From contig CANCGU010000055.1 in NCBI GenBank assembly GCA_947377705.1, positions 1 to 12,577 of the forward strand: DNA of 12,577 bases, given 5' to 3'. Positions 1 to 6,325 of the stretch are shown here, one piece after another. The stretch comes from Comamonadaceae bacterium (GTDB taxonomy: Bacteria; Pseudomonadota; Gammaproteobacteria; Burkholderiales; Burkholderiaceae). Within the stretch, counting starts at the first letter, position 1. The number at the start of each line of letters is the position of its first letter. The notes under the pieces were generated by a model that searched no databases, had not been told where the DNA came from, and was given only the letters and a program-made list of their open reading frames with translations. Position numbers and translations under genes: made by a program.

Positions 1-358
1 TGCCAAAGGGTGTCTTGGCAATGTCTTCAGCGTTGAAGCCTTGCAACTCTTGCATGCAAGTCACCAGACGTGACTCGAGGTCTTGCACACGACCGGTATC
101 AGAGAAGTAACGGGGCAATTCGACCCAAGCGCCTTTGACCACGCCTGCGCCTTTGCCCAAATCACACTTTTCGAGTGATGCATTTTTAGGGCCGCGTTTT
201 TGCTTCCACAGGTCTTCACCTTTGGCTTCAAACAACTCGGCTGGGTTGCCGTCTTGCAACATAGCGCGGTACTCCGCGATGCTGTCGGTCGACGACTTTT
301 GGGCGAACGCAGCGGCAGTCAAGCCGATGAGCCCTAAAGCAAAAATTATTTTCTTCAT
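1..358 (-). CDS. soxA: SoxA, diheme/monoheme c-type cytochrome subunit of SoxAX (partial, N-terminal 119 residues)
   Basis: SoxA with SoxX forms the periplasmic c-type cytochrome that oxidatively links thiosulfate to the SoxY cysteine. The frame begins with ATG at 356-358, preceded by a GGAG ribosome site, and encodes a cleavable signal peptide ending near AFA-Q20. It then matches the SoxA N-terminal domain: a KRGPKNASLEKCDLG stretch around residues 54-68, LPRYF near 81-85 and DLESRLVTCMQ near 93-103. Residues C65 and C101 are single cysteines. No CxxCH occurs in this domain, which fits the SoxA type whose N-terminal haem has been lost and replaced by a disulfide; the C-terminal haem domain with its cysteine ligand lies beyond the left edge. 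The gene is last in view of soxCDYZA, 26 bases after soxZ. By common beta-proteobacterial order soxX and soxB would follow outside the window. Confidence 0.93.
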   Translation of the reverse strand, partial: MKKIIFALGLIGLTAAAFAQKSSTDSIAEYRAMLQDGNPAELFEAKGEDLWKQKRGPKNASLEKCDLGKGAGVVKGAWVELPRYFSDTGRVQDLESRLVTCMQELQGFNAEDIAKTPFG

Positions 359-384
359 TCGTGTCTCCACTGCGTTCAGGGTCA

Positions 385-696
385 TTACGAAACCGTGGCT
401 TCGTCAGAGCGTGTGTCGCCCTTGTTGTCTTTCCAAACTACGCCCACTTTGTCACCAGCCTTAGCACCTTGGATGGTGAACTGCAAAAACGGGTTCTTAG
501 ACACAGCAGGGCCCCACTCGGCGGTCATGACAACTTTGCCGTTCAGAGTAGCGGTCACGTCTTGGATGTGCCATGCGGGGATGAGTTTGCCGGTGCCGTC
601 TTTGCGTTGACCGGATTCCATTTCGTGGCTCATCAAGACACGGATGGTTGCTTTGTCGCCAGCTGCTTGGGCGCGGATGCGCATTGGATCTGCCAT
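385..696 (-). CDS. soxZ: SoxZ, sulfur-carrier complex subunit
   Basis: SoxZ is the non-cysteine partner of SoxY; the SoxYZ heterodimer carries sulfur intermediates in the periplasm. The 103-residue product has the normal family length and typical features: the MADPMRIRAQ opening, LMSHEMESGQRKD around residues 21-33, an IPAWHIQ segment near 39-45 that matches the family (I/V)PAxxI pattern, and a beta-sandwich-like remainder. It has no signal peptide, as expected for a protein exported together with the Tat substrate SoxY, and no cysteine. The ATG has a strong site (AGGAGAAATACC before it). It lies 23 bases after soxY and 26 before soxA. Confidence 0.96.
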   Translation of the reverse strand: MADPMRIRAQAAGDKATIRVLMSHEMESGQRKDGTGKLIPAWHIQDVTATLNGKVVMTAEWGPAVSKNPFLQFTIQGAKAGDKVGVVWKDNKGDTRSDEATVS

Positions 697-719
697 GGTA
701 TTTCTCCTAAAACTTTAAA

Positions 720-1175
720 TTAGCCGCCGCAGCCGCCGAGTGTGACTTTGACTTCTTTCTTCGCAAAGAAAGCTTTGCCATCGTTGGTGATAGCCACCGC
801 ATACACATCCGACGATTGACCCATTTTTGAACGTGTGGCGAAGTTGGCATCGACATCAGGACTCACGTTGAACATCGCAATCAAAGCCGATGGATTTTTC
901 TCAACCAACAACAACATGCGCTTTACGTTGCCCAGGCTGGTGCTCACACCCAATGGCACCACAGCACCGTTTTCTGCGATGTCTGGACCGGTGATGGTCA
1001 CGTCTTTGCTTTCCACGGGGGCTGAACCACCCATGGCTTTGACAGCTTCAGCAACGCTCTTGGTTTCAAAGGCTGCTTTGTCAAACGCTTGCGCGTATTG
1101 CGGGAACAGGCCAGTAGAGGCCAAGAGGCCTGCCACAGCAGCGCTGTGCTTGAGAGTCTCGCGACGAGTTTGCAT
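720..1175 (-). CDS. soxY: SoxY, thiosulfate-oxidation carrier protein
   Basis: SoxY covalently carries sulfur intermediates on a cysteine at the end of a flexible C-terminal arm. The 151-residue product ends in GGCGG (residues 147-151, carrier C149), the diagnostic SoxY motif. The N-terminus has a twin-arginine signal (TRRETLKHSA, R4-R5) followed by a hydrophobic stretch and a probable AQA cleavage site near residue 30, so the folded SoxYZ pair is probably Tat-exported. A TAGGAG ribosome site sits 7 bases before the ATG. The gene is 26 bases from soxD and 23 from soxZ. No key residue is missing. Confidence 0.97.
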   Translation of the reverse strand: MQTRRETLKHSAAVAGLLASTGLFPQYAQAFDKAAFETKSVAEAVKAMGGSAPVESKDVTITGPDIAENGAVVPLGVSTSLGNVKRMLLLVEKNPSALIAMFNVSPDVDANFATRSKMGQSSDVYAVAITNDGKAFFAKKEVKVTLGGCGG

Positions 1176-1201
1176 GTAGTGCTCCTAAAAATGAGTGAAG
1201 G

Positions 1202-2272
1202 TTATTTTGCCGCACCAGCTGCAAGCCAGTTAGCAATCGTTTTGATGTCTGCCTCTGGAGCAGATTGTGCGGGCATAGGGATAGGACCCCAAACGCCCGA
1301 GCCGCCTGCTTTGATTTTGCCTGCCAAGTAATCAGCTTTACCTGAATACTTTTTAGCGATGTCATTGAAGCTTGGGCCCACCACTTTGGTGTTTTGCGCA
1401 TGACACGCGGTGCAGTTGTGCTTGGCCAACAAAGCCAAGGCAGGGTCAACCACTTTGACTGCTGGCTTAGCTACAGCAGGTGCTGCCGCTGAACCCGCAG
1501 CGGCTGATTTGTTTTCAGGCACCGCTGTGTTCGCACCGTGTTGTTGTCCCACCAAACGGTTTTGATCAGCCAAGTTTCCATGTGCATTGCGTGCGTAATC
1601 GGGCAACATGGAAGCCACTTTGGCTTCGGGGATGCAGTCCTTCATACAGGCCACGTTGGCGGTGTCTGGCTTAGATGTGCCGTTGAACTCTTTGCCTGCC
1701 CACATCGCATGCTTGGTCGTCATGCCATTGCGGTTAGGCATTCGCTTTTGCACCTCTGCAATGTTTTTATCGGACAACACAAAGTTTTCAGGCACCACAT
1801 CGGCCAAGCTCAACAGATATGCGGTTACCGCATAGACCTCGTCAGGCTTGAGTGATTTTGGCGCTGTCCACGGCATGGCTCGGTTGATGTAGTCCCACAG
1901 TGTGGATACCGTGGCCACTTTCATCAGCGTGGTGCGACCGGGGAAATCGGAGCGCTTCAAGTTGGCCACGTTGCCGGTTTTGATATCGTCTTTGGTTGTG
2001 CCGCCAATCAAAGGGCTGAACACTTCGTTGGACTCACCAAACACGCCGTGACAGTGGGCGCACTTAGCTTCCCACAAGTCTTGGCCTTGGGCGACCGAAC
2101 CTGAACCTGCTGGCAAACCTTTGAAGTCGGGGCGCACATCGATGTCCCATGCAGCCACTTCTTTGACGGTGGCTGGACGGCCCACGCCGGGATAAGCCGT
2201 GCTTTGTGCGCTAGCGAAACCAGCAGCAGCCAACAAAGCTGTGGTCAAGATGACTTTACGAAACTTGGACAT
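1202..2272 (-). CDS. soxD: SoxD, c-type cytochrome subunit of sulfane dehydrogenase SoxCD
   Basis: SoxD passes electrons from the molybdenum subunit SoxC to the respiratory chain. The 356-residue protein has a signal peptide ending ASA-Q23 and two c-type haem sites: CAHCH (C71, C74, H75) in a SoxD-type domain with M133 in RAMPW as probable distal ligand, and CTACH (C287, C290, H291) in a C-terminal class I cytochrome c domain with M333 in IPMPAQ. A spacer rich in Ala and Pro (about 256-275) joins the domains. C209 and C213 are extra cysteines between them. A longer reading frame extends to 2401, but the ATG at 2270-2272 is chosen because it starts the signal peptide and has a GGTGAGG site 6 bases before it. 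The start overlaps the soxC end by 17 bases, suggesting translational coupling. Confidence 0.95.
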   Translation of the reverse strand: MSKFRKVILTTALLAAAGFASAQSTAYPGVGRPATVKEVAAWDIDVRPDFKGLPAGSGSVAQGQDLWEAKCAHCHGVFGESNEVFSPLIGGTTKDDIKTGNVANLKRSDFPGRTTLMKVATVSTLWDYINRAMPWTAPKSLKPDEVYAVTAYLLSLADVVPENFVLSDKNIAEVQKRMPNRNGMTTKHAMWAGKEFNGTSKPDTANVACMKDCIPEAKVASMLPDYARNAHGNLADQNRLVGQQHGANTAVPENKSAAAGSAAAPAVAKPAVKVVDPALALLAKHNCTACHAQNTKVVGPSFNDIAKKYSGKADYLAGKIKAGGSGVWGPIPMPAQSAPEADIKTIANWLAAGAAK

Positions 2273-3626
2273 TCTTGACCTCACCGTTTTCTTGCACCAA
2301 CCAAGATTGGATGGCGTTGTTGTGATAAATCGAACGGGTACCACGCGCGGCGCGCAAGTGCTTGTAGGTGGGCTGAACAAACCCAGTCTCGTCGGTGGCA
2401 CGACTTTGGATGATGGCGGGTTTGCCGTCCCACACCCAGTCGATGTTGAAGCGGGTTAGCGCTTTGCTAAGCACTGGTGTTTCCAAACGGGCTTGGCGCC
2501 AGTTGCGACCACCGTCCACGGAGACGTCAACTTTTTTCACCTTGCCACGGCCCGACCATGCAAGACCCGTAATGTTGTAGAAACCTTTGTCCAGCAGCAC
2601 TTGACCGCCAGAAGGTGTGGTGACAACGCTTTTGCATTCTTGGATGTTGGTGTACTGGCGGTGTTGGCCGTCGGGCATCAAGTCCATGTAGTGCACGGCT
2701 TCGTCTTTGGCCGCATAAGGCATGTCACCCACTTCAATGCGGCGCAGGTACTTGACCCAGCTCACACCTTGAATGCCGGGCACTATCAATCGCAGTGGGT
2801 ACCCATTTTCTGGACGTAGCATTTCGCCGTTTTGGCCATAGGCCACCAGCACTTCGCCAGACAAGATCAGGCTCATAGGGATGGTGCGGGTCATGGATGA
2901 CCCGTCGCCACCCTCGGCCAAGATGAATTTGGCGTTCTTGAAATCAGCGCCTGCAATTTCAAGCAAGGTAATGAGCGGCACACCTGTGAACTCGCTGCAA
3001 GACACCATGCCGTGTGTGTATTGCACGGTAGGCACAGCCACATTACCCCACTCGACTGCGGTGTTTGCACCGCACTCGATGAAGTGGAAACGAGACACAG
3101 AAGGCAAACGCATGATTTCGTCCATAGTGAACACCTTGGGTGTTTTCACCATACCGTTGATCATGAAGCGATGCTTAGACGGATCGATGTCCCACCAGCC
3201 TTGGTGGTGACGCTCGAAGTGCAAGCCGCTTGGTGTGACGATGCCAAACAACGACTGCAACGGTGCAAATGACACCGAGGCTTGCGTGGTTTGCGTCAAG
3301 CCTGGGCTTTGACGGCGCTGAACGTTGGACTCGAACTTTGAAGGTACGCCGTAGCCGTTGTTGGCGGCCACGCCTTGACCGAGGCCTGTGGCGTGCTCTG
3401 GCAGGTTCAAGATGTTGGAATCACCGCCCTCGCTTGGCACAGGGTTACCCTGCGACAACGCCATCGGTGCAGCAGCACCTACGGCGGCTGCGGCAAACGC
3501 GCTGCGAATGAAGCTGCGACGACCGTTCTTGCTTTCAGCAATGACAGTACGAATACCGTCACGGTCTAGAAAATTTTCGGGCGCTTTTTGAACGCGTCCC
3601 GATTGAATGCCATCTGGTGTTTTCAC
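2256..3626 (-). CDS. soxC: SoxC, molybdopterin subunit of sulfane dehydrogenase SoxCD
   Basis: SoxC is the molybdenum-cofactor subunit of the periplasmic SoxCD complex, a member of the sulfite oxidase family, which oxidises the sulfane sulfur bound to SoxY. From the GTG at 3624-3626 it has 456 residues. A twin-arginine signal (GRRSFIRSAF, R36-R37) precedes an Ala-rich hydrophobic stretch. The family cysteine that ligates Mo lies in FHFIECGANTAVEWG at C185, followed by a dimerisation-type C-terminal domain with WSGRGKVKKVDVSVDGG near 360. The frame also opens at GTG 3641, five codons earlier, but only GTG 3626 has a ribosome site (GGAAGGA, 6 bases away), so the shorter form is preferred. Stop overlaps soxD. 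It follows an 82- to 97-base spacer that seems to hold a promoter. Confidence 0.95.
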   Translation of the reverse strand: MKTPDGIQSGRVQKAPENFLDRDGIRTVIAESKNGRRSFIRSAFAAAAVGAAAPMALSQGNPVPSEGGDSNILNLPEHATGLGQGVAANNGYGVPSKFESNVQRRQSPGLTQTTQASVSFAPLQSLFGIVTPSGLHFERHHQGWWDIDPSKHRFMINGMVKTPKVFTMDEIMRLPSVSRFHFIECGANTAVEWGNVAVPTVQYTHGMVSCSEFTGVPLITLLEIAGADFKNAKFILAEGGDGSSMTRTIPMSLILSGEVLVAYGQNGEMLRPENGYPLRLIVPGIQGVSWVKYLRRIEVGDMPYAAKDEAVHYMDLMPDGQHRQYTNIQECKSVVTTPSGGQVLLDKGFYNITGLAWSGRGKVKKVDVSVDGGRNWRQARLETPVLSKALTRFNIDWVWDGKPAIIQSRATDETGFVQPTYKHLRAARGTRSIYHNNAIQSWLVQENGEVKNVQVS

Positions 3627-3665
3627 AGACAGTCCTTCCACATCAGTTATATATCAACAACCGCT

Positions 3666-3694
3666 AATATAAATCATCTCTGATGCGATGACCA
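3666..3694 (-). promoter_or_regulatory. Probable sigma-70 promoter for soxCDYZA
   Basis: On the minus strand TGGTCA (3694-3689, 4 of 6 match to TTGACA) is followed after exactly 17 bases by TATATT (3671-3666, 5 of 6 match to TATAAT). Transcription would start near 3659, giving a leader of about 33 bases before the GTG at 3626. It would let soxCDYZA be expressed apart from the upstream hydrolase, thioredoxin, regulator and cytochrome genes. The call is a pattern match only. Confidence 0.42.
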
Positions 3695-3723
3695 TCGGGT
3701 TTACGCCAAACCTATATGTAAGT

Positions 3724-4038
3724 TCAGCGAAACTTGTAATACCGCTTGTCCAAGACAGCCGCAACAGCATTGGTGTCTTCTGGGAAAAATCCAAGGTTGA
3801 GTTCGGTGTTGCAGTACTCCACCATACCGCGCAAGGCGCCTGCGGTATTGATGCGGCCTTTAGGTTTGTAGATGGCACTACCGTCGCCGCCCACGCGACG
3901 GATGTGGCATTCATTACATTGGTTTTCTGCAATCAGCTTCTCACCTGCTTTGAGATCGGCATCTTTAAACAAGGCGTGTTGCTGAGCATTAGCGTAGCTA
4001 GCAATCGCCCAAAAAGCCAAAAACAAAAACTTTTTCAT
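3724..4038 (-). CDS. Small c-type cytochrome of the sox operon
   Basis: A 104-residue exported cytochrome c of unknown partner. The first 19 residues form a signal peptide (cleavage ANA-Q19/Q20 region), leaving about 85 residues. CNECH binds haem c (C41, C44, H45). The only internal methionine is M72 in LRGMVEYCN, not followed by proline, and C76 lies next to it; the distal haem ligand is therefore uncertain. The C-terminal part (GFFPEDTNAVAAVLDKRYYKF) forms a likely closing helix. It is too short for SoxX and lacks its features, so no Sox symbol is given. A GAGGAG site precedes the ATG. It starts 14 bases after the Crp/Fnr stop and lies ahead of soxC, so it may carry electrons from Sox proteins. 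Confidence 0.85.
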   Translation of the reverse strand: MKKFLFLAFWAIASYANAQQHALFKDADLKAGEKLIAENQCNECHIRRVGGDGSAIYKPKGRINTAGALRGMVEYCNTELNLGFFPEDTNAVAAVLDKRYYKFR

Positions 4039-4052
4039 GCAATGACTCCTCG

Positions 4053-4757
4053 TTATTTTTCTTGCAAAAGCTCAGGCAACAACACCTTGTAATGTCGCCC
4101 ATGCTTGTCGAGTGGCGCCATCACACCAGCGCGGACTAAGGCGGTGACCTCACGGCTGACGGTTTCAAGCTTCAAGTCCATCATGGCCCCCATGTCATCG
4201 CGACCAAACAAAGTGGCGGTGCCGTCTTCTGACACCTCGTGCATCTTGTGAATGAAATGCAGCACGCGTTGGCTTGCACTGCCAAAGTTCAACTCGGCTA
4301 ACCAATCGTCCGCCTGCTTCAACGCACTTTGCCACTTTTCCATCAGCTTGCGGTGTAAGCGTGGGCTGTTCGCACCCAGTTGGTGAATCACCTCTAAGGG
4401 AATGCGACACAAAGACACCTCACTCAAAGCCACCGCTTGGCTGTCATAGCGACTGGTAGCCAAAGCTTCAAGGCCGACTACATCCCCAGGAAACAATACA
4501 CGCACCACGCGCTCACGGCCATCGGCCGTGACGCGCACCAGTTTGACCATGCCTTTGCGCAATGTGAATACGCCCAGTGCCTTGTCTGACTCGCCATACA
4601 ACGACTGACCAGACTGATAAACCAAGTCATCAATCGGAGCGTGAATGAGGTTGAAGTCTTGCTCGTTCAAATCGGCAAACAGCACCATCTCACGAATGCC
4701 GCAATTGCGGCAGTCCGAGGTACCACGCCAAGCAGATTCTGTTTTGATAGGGATCAT
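4053..4757 (-). CDS. Crp/Fnr-family transcription regulator with partial Fe-S ligand set
   Basis: A 234-residue DNA-binding regulator. Residues about 25-125 form the cyclic-nucleotide-binding-type beta-roll (GDVVGLEAL at 91-99), about 130-155 the dimer helix and 185-211 the winged HTH. The recognition helix LETVSREV has E198, S201 and R202, equivalent to the E, S and R with which E. coli FNR reads TTGAT half-sites. The N-terminus has C16 and C19 in DCRNCGI, and C117 matches the internal FNR cysteine (C122), but the position of FNR C29 is V25. Oxygen or redox sensing through a normal 4Fe-4S cluster is thus doubtful. ATG overlaps the thioredoxin stop (ATGA). It is the obvious candidate to bind the FNR-type palindrome at 6255-6268 upstream of its own operon. 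Confidence 0.9.
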   Translation of the reverse strand: MIPIKTESAWRGTSDCRNCGIREMVLFADLNEQDFNLIHAPIDDLVYQSGQSLYGESDKALGVFTLRKGMVKLVRVTADGRERVVRVLFPGDVVGLEALATSRYDSQAVALSEVSLCRIPLEVIHQLGANSPRLHRKLMEKWQSALKQADDWLAELNFGSASQRVLHFIHKMHEVSEDGTATLFGRDDMGAMMDLKLETVSREVTALVRAGVMAPLDKHGRHYKVLLPELLQEK

Positions 4758-5242
4758 GCGCCCACCACCACACGGCGCGCTACAGCCAATTGCTCGTCAA
4801 GGTAGGCACCATAAAAATCAGGCAAATAGGCGCCCTTCAAACGTGCGGCGACCTCACGGCCTTGCGCACCAAAAAACAAAACGGTGGGAGCCAACTTGAC
4901 ACCTTGCTTGCGCACCCACGCATCCTGAGTGAGGGCTGTGCCATCAAAGTCAACTAAGCCGCGGTTGTCACGCATATCCACTTGCACCACGTATAGCCCC
5001 GATGGCAACAACGGTTGCAGGTAGTTCTCACGCACCACTTTGCAAAACGGGCAACCGTGCAAGCTGACCATCACAACCAAGGGCTGCTTGGAACGAAGTG
5101 CTGCGTCAAGAGAAGCCGCCAATGACTCTGTGCTTGGCAATGTGATGGATGCTGTAAGGCCATCCAAAGCGGGCAAAGCAGTCATGCACAAGGCCAAGCC
5201 TTGCAAGGCTTGGCGTCGAGAAAAGCGTGAGACTTGAATCAC
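4754..5242 (-). CDS. Exported thioredoxin-fold protein (SoxW/SoxS-like)
   Basis: A 162-residue thioredoxin-fold protein with the redox motif CPFC (C64, C67) after a MVSLHG strand, and the usual cis-proline in KLAPT (P119). The N-terminus holds SRRQALQG (R9-R10) and a hydrophobic stretch to about residue 26, suggesting export, possibly by Tat. In other sox loci periplasmic thioredoxins (SoxW, SoxS) keep the SoxY cysteine reduced, so a similar role is inferred; the sequence does not decide between the two. No SoxV/CcdA-like membrane reductant is in view. Translation starts at GTG (5240-5242), overlapping the hydrolase stop as GTGA, with a GGAG site about 10 bases before it; its stop overlaps the regulator start. 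Confidence 0.86.
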   Translation of the reverse strand: MIQVSRFSRRQALQGLALCMTALPALDGLTASITLPSTESLAASLDAALRSKQPLVVMVSLHGCPFCKVVRENYLQPLLPSGLYVVQVDMRDNRGLVDFDGTALTQDAWVRKQGVKLAPTVLFFGAQGREVAARLKGAYLPDFYGAYLDEQLAVARRVVVGA

Positions 5243-6219
5243 TTGGCTTCTTGCTCCATGAGCAAATATGTGTTGTAGGCGTTCATGCGGTTTGCCGATT
5301 TGAAAAGTGGCATTTTCTCAAACTTAGACCAATCCGTGCTTATATAGGCGCTTTCAAATGGTTCCATGTCTTTGGCGGCGCGGCCCATAGTCTCGCGCAA
5401 GTACATCAGATAGTCACGCGTGAGGGTCATGTCGGCCTTGGCGTCGTTAGAGATCGGGCCATGGCCTGGCACTACCCAGTGGGTGTCAAACTTGAGAAGG
5501 CTTTGCATGGCCTCTATCCAGTGACGGCTGTCAGCTTGACCCACAAACGGGATGCGGTTGCGAAACACCAAGTCGCCAGCAAATAGCACTTTTTGCTGGG
5601 GCAAGTAAACCACCAAGTCTTCAGCCGTGTGCGAAGGGCCGACAGGCTGAATGTCAAAGCGTACGCCGCCCACGGTCAACATTTTTGGGCCCATCAGCCA
5701 TTCATCGGCAGTCACCAAACGGGTCTTCTCATCAACCCAAGGCCAAAGCTCTTGACGCGAGGCCTCCAAACGCAAATGTGCCGTTTCTGAGTTGAGGTAC
5801 TCACGCGCAGCACCATGCGCCACGATATGTGCTCCCGCATCTTTGAACACTTGCAAACCATAAATATGATCTGCGTGGTAGTGCGTCAGCACCACGGTGT
5901 GAATCGGCTTATTGGTCACCTTGGCAATCTCAGACAACAAGCGACGGCCCAGCTCTGGCGATCCTAAAGCGTCAATCACCACTACGCCCGCAGGCGTGAC
6001 TACAAATCCAGCGTTTGAGATGAAATTTTGATTGGCCGACGAGCCCATCTCTGACACACCCTGCACGTAATACACATTAGGCACCACTTGCTTGGCCTGC
6101 ATAAGCGGCTTAGGCACAGCCGCTTGGGGCAGGGGCTTCTCGGCATGTGCCGAAATCAATAAACCCAAACAACCCAGCCACAAGCTCACGCACAGTGAAC
6201 GCACAAACGGCACTTTCAA
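5239..6219 (-). CDS. Exported metallo-beta-lactamase-fold hydrolase (SoxH-like)
   Basis: A 326-residue periplasmic metallo-beta-lactamase-fold protein. A signal peptide ends near AHA-E27. Metal ligands are visible: THYHADH (H113, H115, D117, H118), H197 in GPSHTAED, D216 in FAGDLVF and H253 in PGHGP, so a dinuclear metal site should be complete. Such hydrolases recur in sox clusters (SoxH and relatives) but their substrate is not established; glyoxalase II-like or persulfide-related chemistry is possible. The start is TTG at 6217-6219, chosen because AAGGAG lies 7 bases before it and the signal peptide begins there. It is the first gene of the minus-strand sox operon and is divergent from the YeeE/YedE-family gene. 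Confidence 0.88.
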   Translation of the reverse strand: MKVPFVRSLCVSLWLGCLGLLISAHAEKPLPQAAVPKPLMQAKQVVPNVYYVQGVSEMGSSANQNFISNAGFVVTPAGVVVIDALGSPELGRRLLSEIAKVTNKPIHTVVLTHYHADHIYGLQVFKDAGAHIVAHGAAREYLNSETAHLRLEASRQELWPWVDEKTRLVTADEWLMGPKMLTVGGVRFDIQPVGPSHTAEDLVVYLPQQKVLFAGDLVFRNRIPFVGQADSRHWIEAMQSLLKFDTHWVVPGHGPISNDAKADMTLTRDYLMYLRETMGRAAKDMEPFESAYISTDWSKFEKMPLFKSANRMNAYNTYLLMEQEAK

Positions 6220-6254
6220 ATTATTTCTCCTTAGACGTGCCCTGCTTTGGGCGC

Positions 6255-6268
6255 TTGACCTGCGTCAA
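6255..6268. promoter_or_regulatory. FNR/Crp-type operator TTGAC-CTGC-GTCAA
   Basis: A perfect 5-4-5 inverted repeat in the 106-base region between the divergent sox-operon and YeeE/YedE genes. It matches the FNR-family consensus TTGAT-N4-ATCAA at 8 of 10 positions, with symmetric C/G changes. Its centre (6261.5) is 41 to 42 bases before the start predicted from the -10 at 6291-6296 on the plus strand, the usual place for an activating FNR-type site. It is a likely target for the Crp/Fnr protein encoded at 4053-4757. Confidence 0.6.
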
Positions 6269-6290
6269 ACCACAAGCGAGCGACAGCACT

Positions 6291-6296
6291 TAGCAT
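6291..6296 (+). promoter_or_regulatory. Candidate -10 element for the YeeE/YedE-family gene
   Basis: TAGCAT matches the -10 consensus at 4 of 6 positions and lies where expected for a promoter activated from the palindrome at 6255-6268. No good -35 hexamer is present, as is common for regulator-dependent promoters. The leader would be about 22 bases. Support is weak on its own; the geometry with the operator is the main argument. Confidence 0.3.
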
Positions 6297-6325
6297 AGTG
6301 TAAATATAAGCGTAGACTAAATCAT

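Noticed and set aside
2273..2401. 43-codon upstream extension of the soxD reading frame
   Set aside because: It lies within soxC in another frame, and the ATG at 2272 has both a ribosome site and a signal peptide directly after it.
3654..3932. 92-residue minus-strand ORF overlapping the small cytochrome
   Set aside because: It is a frame shadow: the overlapping frame has a signal peptide, CNECH haem motif and a strong ribosome site.
3724..4038. Small cytochrome as SoxX
   Set aside because: SoxX is longer and has a different haem-domain pattern; here the protein precedes soxC and does not follow soxA.
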